A stretch of 52,510 nucleotides of DNA from Curtobacterium luteum (lineage in GTDB: Bacteria; Actinomycetota; Actinomycetes; Actinomycetales; Microbacteriaceae). Below, piece by piece: positions 6,852 through 14,371 of the stretch. Where the stretch lies: contig NZ_BMOI01000019.1 in the NCBI RefSeq assembly GCF_014646995.1, forward strand, positions 1 to 52,510. The letters run 5' to 3'. How positions within the stretch are numbered: position 1 is the stretch's first letter; every line of letters begins with the position of its first letter. Under the pieces are notes generated by a model. It did not search any database, had not been told where the DNA came from, and worked only from the letters and a program-made list of their open reading frames with translations. The position numbers were made by a program, and so were the translations under genes.

Positions 6852-7868
6852 CTAAATCGAAAGCTGGATCCCTAATGTGGGCTGAAGGCGCTGGAGACGC
6901 TCCTCGGCCGCGTTGCGAATTTCTGATGGCGTAGGAGGAAGCCCAACCTTGACGGGGTAGGTAAAGATATCCCGGACAGAATCAGGCCTAATCGTCTGAG
7001 TCTTCCCGTCCCCTTGGTCGTAAGTAACCGCACCATCATCAAAATCATCCGCACTGACCTGCACGCCGATCAGGCTTGATACTTGTTCCGTGGGTTTTCC
7101 ACTGGGCGCGGCATCGGCTCCCTTCTCTGGCGTCATCCCCACCCACCCAAGAACCATAGACTTGACGGCCGACAACTTGCCGACGGGGAGTCCGTTACGA
7201 CGGAGCGTGATCACCTCTCCACCTCTGGTCTGACCGGGCTTGAGGATGCGTTTCTCCAGCTGAAGGCCCGCTCCATTGCCCTGTCGGAGGACTTCCTCCA
7301 GGCGCCCCGTATCTGACACCTGGTGCGGCTTGAGCCGCCACCAGCCTTGACGGTCAGCCTCCGGCCGCTCCGCGTCCGTATCCCGCATGTGGAGACACAG
7401 CGCCTTCAACAGATAAGTGCTAGGGCAGCTTGCACCACGAGCCTCACACATCAAAACGGCACGGTTGCCCGATTTGGGGAGATATATCGATGCTCGGTAC
7501 GGATTGGTAGACGCCTTACTGTCGAGCGCCGCGTCCTCGCTTCGATCCTTAGCAATCGCGAGATCATGAGAACCCACGCGTCCGTATCGAAACTCAATAT
7601 CTATTCGATCCTGCGAGGTAGCGTCGATGTGCTCGATTCGTAGGGCCGGAGCCAGCGCCACGTCAGCTTGCCGCTCCCGAGTCCTGTACGCGAAGTCATC
7701 GATCCGTGTCACGTCATATATCGACGGAGAAAGCTCGCGCAGTGACGCGAGCACGTTGTTACCCTTGGGCTGGAGGGTGTCGGTTCGAAAATCCTTTTCC
7801 GTGCGAGCGTTTCCGTAGAACAACGTCAACTGGTGAAGTTGGAATCCGAATTGCATTTTGTGCGCCAC
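6852..7868 (-). CDS. Unrecognised 338-aa protein, first gene of a two-gene accessory module
   Basis: I do not recognise this protein. I start it at the GTG at 7868 (VAHKMQFGF), which has GAGGGG 6 nt upstream; an ATG at 7856 is the alternative. The frame stays open further upstream but the residues there look non-coding. The first 200 residues seem alpha/beta (QLHQLTLFYGN, DVTRIDDFAYRTRERQADVA, DIEFRYGRVGSHDLAI, RASIYLPKSGNRAVLMCEARG, STYLLKALCLHM). The C-terminal part has VITLRRNGLP, SVRDIFTYPVKV and a basic helix (RNAAEERLQRLQPTL). No transmembrane helix or canonical nuclease motif is apparent. Base composition is AT-rich, like its partner at 6250. The 277 bp upstream to 8146 hold no supported gene and probably carry its promoter. 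Location beside tyrosine recombinases suggests island cargo, perhaps defence. Confidence 0.7.
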   Translation of the reverse strand: MAHKMQFGFQLHQLTLFYGNARTEKDFRTDTLQPKGNNVLASLRELSPSIYDVTRIDDFAYRTRERQADVALAPALRIEHIDATSQDRIDIEFRYGRVGSHDLAIAKDRSEDAALDSKASTNPYRASIYLPKSGNRAVLMCEARGASCPSTYLLKALCLHMRDTDAERPEADRQGWWRLKPHQVSDTGRLEEVLRQGNGAGLQLEKRILKPGQTRGGEVITLRRNGLPVGKLSAVKSMVLGWVGMTPEKGADAAPSGKPTEQVSSLIGVQVSADDFDDGAVTYDQGDGKTQTIRPDSVRDIFTYPVKVGLPPTPSEIRNAAEERLQRLQPTLGIQLSI

Positions 7869-8145
7869 TGAGCGCCCCTCATCTCTCACGGGGCAGTCTA
7901 GACGAAAGTGGCCGGCTCGAGTCGGAACGGATCGCCGAGTGGAGCCAGAAGTGACAGGGGCCGCGGTGAAGAGGACTGTGGTCATGGGTACACCCCATCG
8001 CCACACCTTCGTAGGAAACGCGTTCCGTGGATCTGGTGTGTAGTAACAGGCCTCCGCGGCATATGTGTGCGCGGGTCTAGAGCTGATGCGACAGGGCGCA
8101 GACCACCCGTCGCGGTCCGGCGTACGTGGATGCCCCGGCAGCGAC

Positions 8146-9137
8146 CTAGTCGTTGCTATCCGGTGGTAGCTCCTGCTTGGACTTGCTGGCTGCTTGCTCG
8201 AGTTCCGTGTCGACGCCCGTGCTTCCCCCCAGACGGCCGCGAGTCGAGCGAGGGCTGCGTCGACCGCCGCATCCGTAGTGCCGAACTCGGAGTATGCCTC
8301 CTGCAACGACAGTCCTTCGAACCGTGACGGCCGCCGCGCGACCGCAACGACTACTTCCGCGGCCGGGCCGTCGGCTGCGGCTACAGCGCGTCGGGCGGGG
8401 ATGATGCTCGTCATGGAACGACCCGACAGGCTCACGCCGGTGCGCGCCCATCCGTGGACGTCTAACGGCAACAGCAGCTGCTCTGCCAGGCGCCACTCCC
8501 CCAGCACCGGCTGCTCACAGTCATGCCGGTCGAGGTTTCCTTTCGTCGGGTCAAGCAGGCGGATGACGTCGCCGCGGAATCCGGTCCAGACCGGTCCGAC
8601 GATGCGCAGCCATCGAGTCACCGCGCAGGCAGCGCAGGACACCGCGTCATCGGTTGAGGGTACGACGTGGCCACGGATCCGGACGATGCTCGTCACCGCG
8701 ACGTCGGCGGGTGCGATGGTGCGGGCTTCTTCGCGGGTGAGGTGCAGGGTACCGAGGAGGACGGCGAGGAACGCGTCGCGGCGGCCTCGGAGCCCGATCG
8801 GATACCTGTACTTCGGGATCGCCGCGAGCACCTGGCCGACGGCCGTCTGGTCGGGGGCTTCTGATCGCGGCCACACCCTGGCCTCCACCGTGGGTATGGG
8901 GTCCGGGAGGCCAGCTTCGAGGTGGTGTGCACGAATCGCGTGCCGACGGAGCCGCTGCGTCGACGCGCTGCCGGGGAACAGCTTCAGGAACTGCTCAATC
9001 GTTGCTGCCGTAGCCGGGAGCGAATCGCGTCCGGACGCGGTGCACCATGCGACGAACCGACCCCAGTGCGCCTCAAGCAGAGTCCTACTGTCGGGGCCGA
9101 GTTTGGGGTCGGGTTTGGGGGAGGTTTGGGGGGTCAC
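8146..9137 (-). pseudogene. Tyrosine-recombinase-like partner gene, frameshifted
   Basis: The gene begins at the GTG at 9137, overlapping the integrase stop by 4 nt (GTGA). Its first ~150 residues look like a SAM-like core-binding domain and the beginning of a recombinase catalytic domain: ATIEQFLKLFPGSASTQRLRRH, then GLRGRRDAFLAVLLGTLHLTREEARTI, which aligns in style with the G-x-RD-x-ALLLLL-x-TG-R-x-SE segment of integrases. Where the catalytic Arg should be there is Thr (HLTREEARTI), and no H-x-x-R or Tyr motif is seen later, so it looks catalytically dead. At 8225-8230 a run of six G (minus strand) switches the coding-like sequence from one frame (LARLAAVWG) to another (STGVDTELEQAASKSKQELP and a stop at 8146). 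Seven Gs would restore a 330-aa protein. This is either a true mutation or a sequencing indel. Confidence 0.65.
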
Positions 9138-10384
9138 AAGCGCATCCGGGTGACGGCGTTGCGGATCAGGGGGGCGTATTCGCGGTCGTAGATCTGGAGG
9201 GTGGCGGCGTTGGTGTGGTGGGTCTGATTCATAATCTCCACGTCCGTCGCACCGGCATTGCGGGCTTCGGTGACGAACCCGGCACGGAGCGAGTGCCCCG
9301 ACCAGCCGTTCTCCCCGAGCCCGGCCGCCTGCGCGCGGCGGGCGACGGCCTTCCCGACCGTGGTGGGGCTGATGCCGGTGGTCCGGTACAGGCCCCACTT
9401 GGACACGGCGCGGAAGAACGGCATCGACGGCGGCAACCGATCGGCGCCGAGCCCGTCGGCACAGACGTGCACGGCGAGACTCGCGCCGGTGAGCGCTGCG
9501 AAGAGGCCCGCTTCGCCGCTGGCGTCCTGTGCGAGCATCAGCCGGGAGAGCCGCACATACGCGCAGGGGGCGCAGGTGACCGGGTTCGCGCCCTGCCGCA
9601 GCACTTTGATCCGGCCGGCGCCGTCCTGGTCGGTCTTCGACTTCCGCACGCGGGCGTAGACGCCTTCGCCGTCGACGAGGCGGAGGTCCGCGACGGTGAG
9701 GGCGGTGAGCTCGGACTCGCGGAACGCGCCGACGAACCCGAACAGCAGCAACGCCTGATCGCGGGTTCCGAGCGCGCCGGTCTGGAGGTCGGCGACGTCG
9801 ATCTTCAACAGCGCCGTCTGCAGCGCCTTCAACGTCATCGGCTTCGCCCGCCTGACCGGCACCGACCGGGTGCGACGGATTCCCTTCAGGACATCGCGGA
9901 CAATCGGGGTAGTGCCTGGCGGGGTGTGGCCGCGGCGAGCGTGCTCCCAATCGATCGCGGCCACATACCGGCTGATCGTCGCCGGCGCGTACCGCTGCCC
10001 ACCATCAGGCAAGACCGCGTTGGCCTTATCCGCGAGGAACGCCGCAACCTCGGTCGGGTCGACCGGCGCCGTGATGACCTGCTCAAGCTCGTGCGGTTCC
10101 GAGATCTCATGGTCGAGGAACCCAGCACGCCACCGCGCGAACTGCCGCAAATCCGACCGGTACGCCCGCACCGTATTCACCGACAGAGACGCCTCCGCGA
10201 ACACCTGCGGTGACGCACCCACCGGCACCGTCACCGCAGCTGACCCGGCAGGGGCGCCGTCACCGGCGGCGCTTCGGAGTCGGGCGAACGCGGTCCGGGA
10301 GTGTTCCGCGGCAGCACGCTGCTCCGCCGTCAGCGCCCGTCTGCTGACGGTGGCTGCCGAGGTTACGGACTGCTCTTCGGGCAC
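9134..10384 (-). CDS. Tyrosine recombinase / phage-type integrase
   Basis: A 416-aa site-specific recombinase. The core-binding domain spans about 60-175 (SVNTVRAYRSDLRQFARWRAGF). The catalytic domain covers about 185-410 with R222 (GAFRESELTAL), K250 (VRKSKTDQDG), H364-x-x-R367 (SGHSLRAGFVTEA), H390 (NQTHHTN) and nucleophile Tyr399 (LQIYDREY); the full R-K-H-R-H-Y set appears present, so it is probably active. Two Cys pairs (VTCAPCAY) lie between. The start is the GTG at 10384, one base beyond the stop of the ester-cyclase-like gene; the downstream recombinase-like gene overlaps its stop by 4 nt. The three genes thus look co-translated. It is probably the mobility gene of the 1-11 kb island; no attachment site or tRNA is seen nearby. 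Confidence 0.92.
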   Translation of the reverse strand: MPEEQSVTSAATVSRRALTAEQRAAAEHSRTAFARLRSAAGDGAPAGSAAVTVPVGASPQVFAEASLSVNTVRAYRSDLRQFARWRAGFLDHEISEPHELEQVITAPVDPTEVAAFLADKANAVLPDGGQRYAPATISRYVAAIDWEHARRGHTPPGTTPIVRDVLKGIRRTRSVPVRRAKPMTLKALQTALLKIDVADLQTGALGTRDQALLLFGFVGAFRESELTALTVADLRLVDGEGVYARVRKSKTDQDGAGRIKVLRQGANPVTCAPCAYVRLSRLMLAQDASGEAGLFAALTGASLAVHVCADGLGADRLPPSMPFFRAVSKWGLYRTTGISPTTVGKAVARRAQAAGLGENGWSGHSLRAGFVTEARNAGATDVEIMNQTHHTNAATLQIYDREYAPLIRNAVTRMRL

Positions 10385-10385
10385 G

Positions 10386-10799
10386 TCAGGCGAGGCCGAG
10401 CTGCTGCAGGATGCCGAGCTGGTCGGTACTACCCCACCGCTCGGATGCGCGGCCGTCGCGGAAGCCGATGACCTGCACGTTGCGGATACCGGTGAACCGG
10501 CGCCCCGTCGGGGCGTGCCCCATCCACTCCCCCGTGTGCGTACCGGCGAGGGTGGAGATCGTGATCACCTTCGTCGGTGTCGCGATCGTCTCGATGTCCT
10601 CCCGCTCGACGTCGGTGAACGCCTTCCCGAACTGCTCCCAGAACCACGCGATCCCGGACCCGTCCTCGGGTTCCCCTTCGGCAGCGTCGTGATCGGTGAA
10701 ATCGGGCGTGAACCGCGCCTCGAGCGGCAGGTCCTGCTGCCGCATCCGGTCCCGAGCCTCGAGCGTCGGACCGCCATCCGCTGTCACCTCAACTGCCAT
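10386..10799 (-). CDS. SnoaL-like ester cyclase family protein (NTF2 fold)
   Basis: A 137-aa protein. I choose the ATG at 10799 because GAGGAGG lies 5-6 nt upstream; longer in-frame versions lack a ribosome site. The C-terminal half matches the ester cyclase/SnoaL pattern: TISTLAGTHTGEWMGHAPTGRRFTGI, then VIGFRDGRASERWGSTDQLGILQQLGL, where family members have 'PTGR', 'R-x-x-dGki-e-Rw-x-x-D' and 'QLG'. Such proteins form a cone-shaped alpha+beta barrel and are often of unknown substrate. The N-terminus (EARDRMRQQDLPLEARF) is shorter than usual. It is followed immediately by the integrase, suggesting it is the first gene of the integrase transcript, and a 7-bp inverted repeat with a -10-like element lies upstream at 10849-10874. 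Confidence 0.75.
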   Translation of the reverse strand: MAVEVTADGGPTLEARDRMRQQDLPLEARFTPDFTDHDAAEGEPEDGSGIAWFWEQFGKAFTDVEREDIETIATPTKVITISTLAGTHTGEWMGHAPTGRRFTGIRNVQVIGFRDGRASERWGSTDQLGILQQLGLA

Positions 10800-10848
10800 C
10801 GGAGCCTCCTCATCGTGTGGCTCGAGCCTACGCTCAGTCATCGGGTCA

Positions 10849-10874
10849 GTTCCGATAATAGTTCTTCTCGGAAC
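10849..10874 (-). promoter_or_regulatory. Inverted repeat over a -10-like element
   Basis: Arms GTTCCGA (10849-10855) and TCGGAAC (10868-10874) flank a 12-nt AT-rich spacer. On the minus strand the spacer ends in TATTAT, a plausible -10 for the ester-cyclase/integrase transcript starting 50 bp away. A clear -35 is absent. It could be a repressor operator controlling the recombinase genes. Confidence 0.4.
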
Positions 10875-10980
10875 AAGTCGGCGGGCATGGAAGCGAATAT
10901 AGCGGCCGCGCTGATCGCTTATCGAGCGCTGAGCCGTCTCTCCCCTTCGACCCCGTAGCACCGGTCCCTCGGGGTCCGTC

Positions 10981-12036
10981 TCACGGCTGGTCCTCCACCG
11001 GCGTGACCCGCACGGTAACGGAGTCGATCACGGTGCCGGCCGGGATGCTGCCGATCTGCCGGGTCTGGATGCTTCGCTCGCCGATGTAGGTTCCGTCGGC
11101 CGGGTCGATGATGACGTCGTGTTGCTCAGTCCCGCTCCAGTGCGGGAGGCCGATCGCGGTGCCGCGCTGGCCGTCGAGCGAGACCTGTTCCGCGGTGACG
11201 ACGACGTCGGGCAGGGTCGCCAGCGCCTCGTACATCGCCGCACGGAGGTCCGCGGGCACGAGCCCGGTGCGGAGCAGGCCACTGATCGTGTCGAAGACGT
11301 GCAGCTCGTCGGTCGTTCCTGCCGCCCGGGGAGCGGCCTCGATGCGTCGGACGAGGGCGTGCGGGTCACGAGGCAGGTCCGCGATGTCGGACGCCCCGAG
11401 CGTGCCGGTCTGCTCACCGCCGAGCTCACCGACCGCGAAGTCACCGCCGACGCCCCGCTCCCACACCGGAGCGGACGGCTTCCCCGCGCCGTCGTCGGAC
11501 GCGGCCTGACGTGCCGCGGTGCCCCCGAAGACCTTCGTCGCCGCTCCGGAGCGGATCTCGCGGACCCAGGTCCCGGAAACGTCGGCCGGCACCCAGGTGG
11601 TGGTCGTCGTCGGCTCCAGGTAGCCCTCGTCGTAGTGCTCGCCATCGGACGTCGTGGAGACCATCGACAGTTCCGACTCCACCACCTTCGTGAACGCGCC
11701 GGCCGGCGTCCGGTCGGCGGCCGCGGCGGCGGCCGCCTCGTGCAGCGTCGCCGCTGCGGCCGATCCCGGCGATCCCCAGTGCGTCACTCCGACACCCGTG
11801 GCGACCAACCCGCCTGCCACGACCACCGCTGCTCCGGCCAGCAGGACAGGTCGCGAACGACGCAGCCACCGGACGGGAGGCGCGGTACGGGCCGGTGCGG
11901 CGCCTCCCGTCCGGACGGTGGTCGCCACGGCGGCCGTGTCGAAGCGGAGGCGAGCGCGGTCGAGTGACGCGTCGACCGCCTCGGGCGGCAGGTCGCGTCG
12001 CAGCAGGCGGAGCGTGGTGAATTCGTCGTCAGACAT
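10981..12036 (-). CDS. CU044_5270-type membrane protein, likely anti-sigma partner
   Basis: A 351-aa protein with a cytosolic N-terminus (DEFTTLRLLRRDLPPEAVDASLDRARLRF), one transmembrane helix at about 66-88 (VLLAGAAVVVAGGLVATGVGV) and a large extracellular part. The organisation and Tyr/Thr/Trp-rich outer domain match CU044_5270 family proteins, which are encoded next to ECF sigma factors in actinobacteria and are thought to act as their membrane-bound regulators. No zinc-type anti-sigma HxxxCxxC motif is seen. The start ATG at 12036 overlaps the sigma gene by 8 nt, so expression is coupled. It likely sequesters the sigma factor until an envelope signal releases it; that mechanism is inferred from context. 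Confidence 0.75.
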   Translation of the reverse strand: MSDDEFTTLRLLRRDLPPEAVDASLDRARLRFDTAAVATTVRTGGAAPARTAPPVRWLRRSRPVLLAGAAVVVAGGLVATGVGVTHWGSPGSAAAATLHEAAAAAAADRTPAGAFTKVVESELSMVSTTSDGEHYDEGYLEPTTTTTWVPADVSGTWVREIRSGAATKVFGGTAARQAASDDGAGKPSAPVWERGVGGDFAVGELGGEQTGTLGASDIADLPRDPHALVRRIEAAPRAAGTTDELHVFDTISGLLRTGLVPADLRAAMYEALATLPDVVVTAEQVSLDGQRGTAIGLPHWSGTEQHDVIIDPADGTYIGERSIQTRQIGSIPAGTVIDSVTVRVTPVEDQP

Positions 12037-12610
12037 GGAGTGGTCCGTTCAGGGAGTCAGTGGTGCCGGGCACGGCGCGGAGGGCAGTTCGGGCCCGGTT
12101 CAGCCGGGAGCGGACGGTGCCGACGGGGACGCCGGTCGCCTCCGCGATCTGCTCGTAGGTGAGTTCCGCCCAAGCGTGCAGCAGGACCGTCTCGCGGACC
12201 GCCGGACGCATCCGGTCGAGTTCACGCATGACGGTCTGCACGGCACGCTCCGAGTCGAGACGGTCGCCGGCGTCGTCGTCGAGCCGCTCGGACACGGCGA
12301 CACGGGACAAGGCACGGTCCGCCCGGCGCTGGGAGCGCCAGTGCCGACGGAGCAGGTTCGACGCGATGCCGAACAACCACGGCAGCGCGTCCTGCCGGTC
12401 CGGGTCGAACGACTCCCATCGGACGAGCGCGGTCACGAACGTCTCGCCGAGGATGTCCTCGGCACTCTGCAGGTCGGTCCGGCGCGCGAGGTACAGGAGG
12501 ATGCGCCGGCCGTGCTCGTCGAACTGGCGACCGAGCTCGGCTGCGGCTCCTGGAGGGGGATGACTACTGGGCACGACTGGTATTGCCCGATCCTCCCGGA
12601 AGAGTTCCAT
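12029..12610 (-). CDS. ECF (sigma-70 family) RNA polymerase sigma factor
   Basis: A 193-aa extracytoplasmic-function sigma factor. Region 2 is at about 30-95 (LLYLARRTDLQSAEDILGETFVTALVRW, then DALPWLFGIASNLLRRHWRSQRR, the -10 recognition and DNA-melting part). Region 4 is at about 130-180 (LDRMRPAVRETVLLHAWAELTYEQIAEATGV with the helix-turn-helix GTVRSRLNRAR, recognising the -35). There is no SnoaL-type extension. It forms a two-gene operon with the membrane partner downstream. I took the ATG at 12610 (GGCGAGG adjacent); an internal GTG about 13 codons in is possible because the N-terminus is not conserved. It probably regulates its own promoter, but I could not identify a matching promoter motif with confidence. 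Confidence 0.93.
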   Translation of the reverse strand: MELFREDRAIPVVPSSHPPPGAAAELGRQFDEHGRRILLYLARRTDLQSAEDILGETFVTALVRWESFDPDRQDALPWLFGIASNLLRRHWRSQRRADRALSRVAVSERLDDDAGDRLDSERAVQTVMRELDRMRPAVRETVLLHAWAELTYEQIAEATGVPVGTVRSRLNRARTALRAVPGTTDSLNGPLHV

Positions 12611-12705
12611 CCTCGCCGAAACATGCCGCGTCGCTGTTGCGCGCGAGCAAACTCGAGCCTCAAGCGCGTCTCAGTGGCCGGGAGCCAGTGCACTATGGGG
12701 TAATG

Positions 12706-12933
12706 ATGCGTAGGTATCGGCTCTGGATCGCGTGGATCACTGGCTCACTCACGGTGGCCCTGATCGTTCTGACGATCCTGGCAGCGGTCACGAAATTCAC
12801 GCCTTGGCTGCCGCTGCTGGCGGCGACCCTCGCCGCCGCTGTTGCGGGAGCGATTCTGATCGCATGGGGACCGCGAGTTGCTCGACAGCAGGAGCGCGAG
12901 CGTCGTGCGCATCAGAACCAGCCTGTCCGTTAG
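12706..12933 (+). CDS. Small two-helix membrane protein
   Basis: A 75-aa protein (76 if the preceding ATG at 12703 is used; GGGG sits 5 nt upstream of 12706, favouring the second). Two hydrophobic helices are visible: about 7-30 (LWIAWITGSLTVALIVLTILAAV) and 34-57 (PWLPLLAATLAAAVAGAILIAWG). A basic, Gln-rich tail (RVARQQERERRAHQNQ) would be cytoplasmic. I do not recognise a family. Its stop codon TAG is the first three bases of the 21-bp repeat copy at 12931, an arrangement also seen for the gene ending at 14371. It is the first small gene of the repeat-punctuated array. Confidence 0.65.
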   Translation: MRRYRLWIAWITGSLTVALIVLTILAAVTKFTPWLPLLAATLAAAVAGAILIAWGPRVARQQERERRAHQNQPVR

Positions 12934-12951
12934 CCGATCGTCAACCGGACG
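12931..12951 (+). repeat. 21-bp array repeat, copy 1
   Basis: Matches the consensus TAGCCGRTCGTYCANCGGAC; begins with the stop codon of the upstream 75-aa gene. The core CCGAT-CGTCA-ACCGG is an imperfect hairpin; flanking GTCCG (12925-12929) and CGGAC (12946-12950) extend the pairing. Confidence 0.7.
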
Positions 12952-13024
12952 GCACCTCTGTCGCCAACTGCTCGCCATGCCCCACCCACGTCTGAAACGG
13001 CACGACCGATCGATAGGGGCAGCG

Positions 13025-13111
13025 ATGCTGAATCTGCAGTTCCTTGCGCCGGTGGTACTGGTTATCGTCGCCGTGCTCGTCTTCCTCGCGGCCCGCGGGA
13101 GCATGGGCTGA
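13025..13111 (+). CDS. 28-aa single-helix membrane protein
   Basis: A tiny open frame, too short for routine calling, starting at an ATG with GGGG 5-6 nt upstream. The product is one hydrophobic helix (about residues 5-23, QFLAPVVLVIVAVLVFLAA) followed by a short polar tail (RGSMG). Such proteins are real in many actinobacteria and may modulate larger membrane complexes. Support comes from the ribosome site, the clean hydrophobic profile and the position between repeat copies 1 and 2, each interval of which carries one or two genes. No homologue is recalled. Confidence 0.5.
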   Translation: MLNLQFLAPVVLVIVAVLVFLAARGSMG

Positions 13112-13177
13112 AACCCGCTGCCGGATCAGCAGGACGCGCGACGTCGAGTTCGAGCCGAGCGCCGCTCCCGCGACCGA

Positions 13178-13198
13178 TAGCCGGTCGTCAACCGGACC
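13178..13198 (+). repeat. 21-bp array repeat, copy 2
   Basis: TAGCCGGTCGTCAACCGGAC, same orientation as copy 1. Here the hairpin CCGGT-CGTCA-ACCGG is perfect. It lies 66 bp after the 28-aa gene and 100 bp before the NTF2-like gene. Confidence 0.75.
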
Positions 13199-13298
13199 CA
13201 GCGAGCCAAGTTCGTCTTCCGCCTTTGGTGATGGGAAGCTGGTAAATGTCGCCCGGCCCGAGCTGCTGTGGGCCGAACCCCTCCGAAAGCGATCACTG

Positions 13299-13715
13299 AT
13301 GACCATCCCCGCAACGACCCTCACACAGCTCGTCGATGCATACCTCGCAGCTCTCGGATCAGCCGACGTAGACGCGGTGCTCGCCCTGTTCACGCCGGAC
13401 GCGATTGTGAGCTCACCGCTTTACGGGGAGCAGCCCGCCCGCGACTTCTACCCGACATTGTTCGCCGACACGGCCGCATCCGTCCTCACGCTCCGCCGAA
13501 CCTTGGTCAGCACAGACGACTCGGCTCCGACTGTTGCGTTCTGGTTCGACTTCGATTGGACGCTCTCGGACGGCACCCCCGCACCGTTCTCCGTGGTTGA
13601 CGTCGCCGAGCTAGACCTGGAAGCCCGGATTCAACACCTGCACATCGTGTACGACACCGATCCCATTCGAACTGCTTGGGAAGCCCAACAGGCCGGCGGT
13701 AACCCCCGTTCATGA
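13299..13715 (+). CDS. NTF2-like / SnoaL-like domain protein
   Basis: A 138-aa protein of the nuclear-transport-factor-2-like superfamily. The N-terminal helix pair with LTQLVDAYLAALGSADVDAVLALFTPDAIVSSPLYG is the typical opening, where a helix leads to the 'LF-x-x-DA-x-x-x-SP' strand. Later strands are LTLRRTLVSTDD, TVAFWFDFDWTLSDG, FSVVDVAELDLEARIQHLHIVYD and the end helix. These small barrels act as lyases, cyclases or binding proteins; the substrate cannot be read from sequence. The ATG at 13299 has only a weak ribosome site (GAAAG, 10 nt upstream). Small NTF2-like genes are frequent in gene-cassette arrays, which fits its location between repeat copies. Confidence 0.8.
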   Translation: MTIPATTLTQLVDAYLAALGSADVDAVLALFTPDAIVSSPLYGEQPARDFYPTLFADTAASVLTLRRTLVSTDDSAPTVAFWFDFDWTLSDGTPAPFSVVDVAELDLEARIQHLHIVYDTDPIRTAWEAQQAGGNPRS

Positions 13716-13727
13716 AGCAGCGAGCGA

Positions 13728-13886
13728 CTACCCGATCATCACGAGCACTGCGTACGGGTTCGTCAGGAAAGTGTCGTCCCGCGTCGGGACTACATCCACG
13801 ACGCCAGCTCGCTGGGTGACCCACCAGGCGGCCAACAACACGAGCGCGCCGGCAGGGGGGCTGAACACGAGCAACCGTTTCCTCAT
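13728..13886 (-). CDS. 52-aa probable membrane protein
   Basis: A short minus-strand frame beginning MRKRLLVFSPP, with a hydrophobic helix at about 5-24 (LLVFSPPAGALVLLAAWWVT) and a second apolar C-terminal end (FLTNPYAVLVMIG). It stops 12 bp from the end of the convergent NTF2-like gene. The ribosome site is poor, and the frame is open for another 200 codons upstream with non-coding-like residues, so the start is uncertain. It is supported mainly by the positive-inside signal-anchor pattern and the absence of any other gene in this interval. Confidence 0.4.
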   Translation of the reverse strand: MRKRLLVFSPPAGALVLLAAWWVTQRAGVVDVVPTRDDTFLTNPYAVLVMIG

Positions 13887-13991
13887 GGGATCACGGTACG
13901 GCGGCACGAAGCGTCGCAACGGCCGATGGCACGCCGTTCCGCCTAAAGGAGGACTCGTTCTTTGGGCGGATCGCGCCGAACTTCCGCCCTC

Positions 13992-14012
13992 CGTCCGATG
14001 AACGATCGGTTG
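13992..14012 (-). repeat. 21-bp array repeat, copy 6 (inverted)
   Basis: The minus strand reads CAACCGATCGTTCATCGGAC, matching the consensus at most positions; the hairpin CCGAT-CGTTC-ATCGG is perfect. It is the only copy in the opposite orientation, next to the only small membrane-protein gene on the minus strand, and sits 33 bp before the gene at 14045. Confidence 0.65.
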
Positions 14013-14044
14013 ACGAGACAGCCCCTCTGCGCCATGTTCGTGGG

Positions 14045-14371
14045 ATGCCTGAGTGGAACGGTCTTCAGATCCCGGTGACTGATCTCCGTCTCGTGTTCGA
14101 TCGGATCCTTCAGCACGTCGAACATGCGAACGGGGAGTCGGTCGTGCTGCGTGAGGACTACTTCTACTCGTTGCCCGCTCCGGGCCTCTACGACGTGTCG
14201 AGCAATCCACCCGAGGCCACGATCGGGCAGCTGAGCGAGTCGTGGGACAACCTGACGACGGCGCCGGCCGCCGATCGGACGTTGAACTGGGAACTCGTTT
14301 GGCTGGGCGACGTCCTACGAGCCATCGGGCATCTTCTGCCCGAGGGCGAGCAGCGTTCGGCAGACCGGTAG
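14045..14371 (+). CDS. Hypothetical protein, 108 aa
   Basis: I do not recognise a family. The ATG at 14045 gives 108 residues with helix-strand alternation: ITDLRLVFDRILQHVEHANG-like opening, then SVVLREDYFYSLPAPGLYDV, TIGQLSESWDNL and a Trp-rich helix (LNWELVWLGDVLRAIGHLLPEG). The pattern 'D-x-W-E-x-L..., Y-x-x-P-x-x-L-Y-D-V' recalls small cytosolic immunity-like or DUF proteins of actinobacteria, but this is an impression. The ribosome site (GTGGG) is weak. The stop codon TAG forms the first bases of repeat copy 3, as for the gene ending at 12933. Confidence 0.65.
   Translation: MPEWNGLQIPVTDLRLVFDRILQHVEHANGESVVLREDYFYSLPAPGLYDVSSNPPEATIGQLSESWDNLTTAPAADRTLNWELVWLGDVLRAIGHLLPEGEQRSADR

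Noticed and set aside
8220..8235. Programmed -1 ribosomal frameshift
   Set aside because: The G-run does not present the X-XXY-YYZ heptamer in the reading frame, and I see no downstream pseudoknot; an indel is simpler.
6852..9950. A 1,032-codon minus-strand open frame
   Set aside because: Its first ~270 codons are antisense-frame reading of the integrase, its middle is the recombinase-like gene plus out-of-frame sequence after the G-run, and only the end is the real 338-aa gene. It is three things joined by absence of stops.
8146..10384. RIT element (three recombinases in a row)
   Set aside because: Only two recombinase-like genes are present; the third neighbour is an NTF2-fold protein.
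8000..11000. tRNA gene as integration site
   Set aside because: No cloverleaf or T-loop (GTTCRANNC) with matching arms was found near the integrase.
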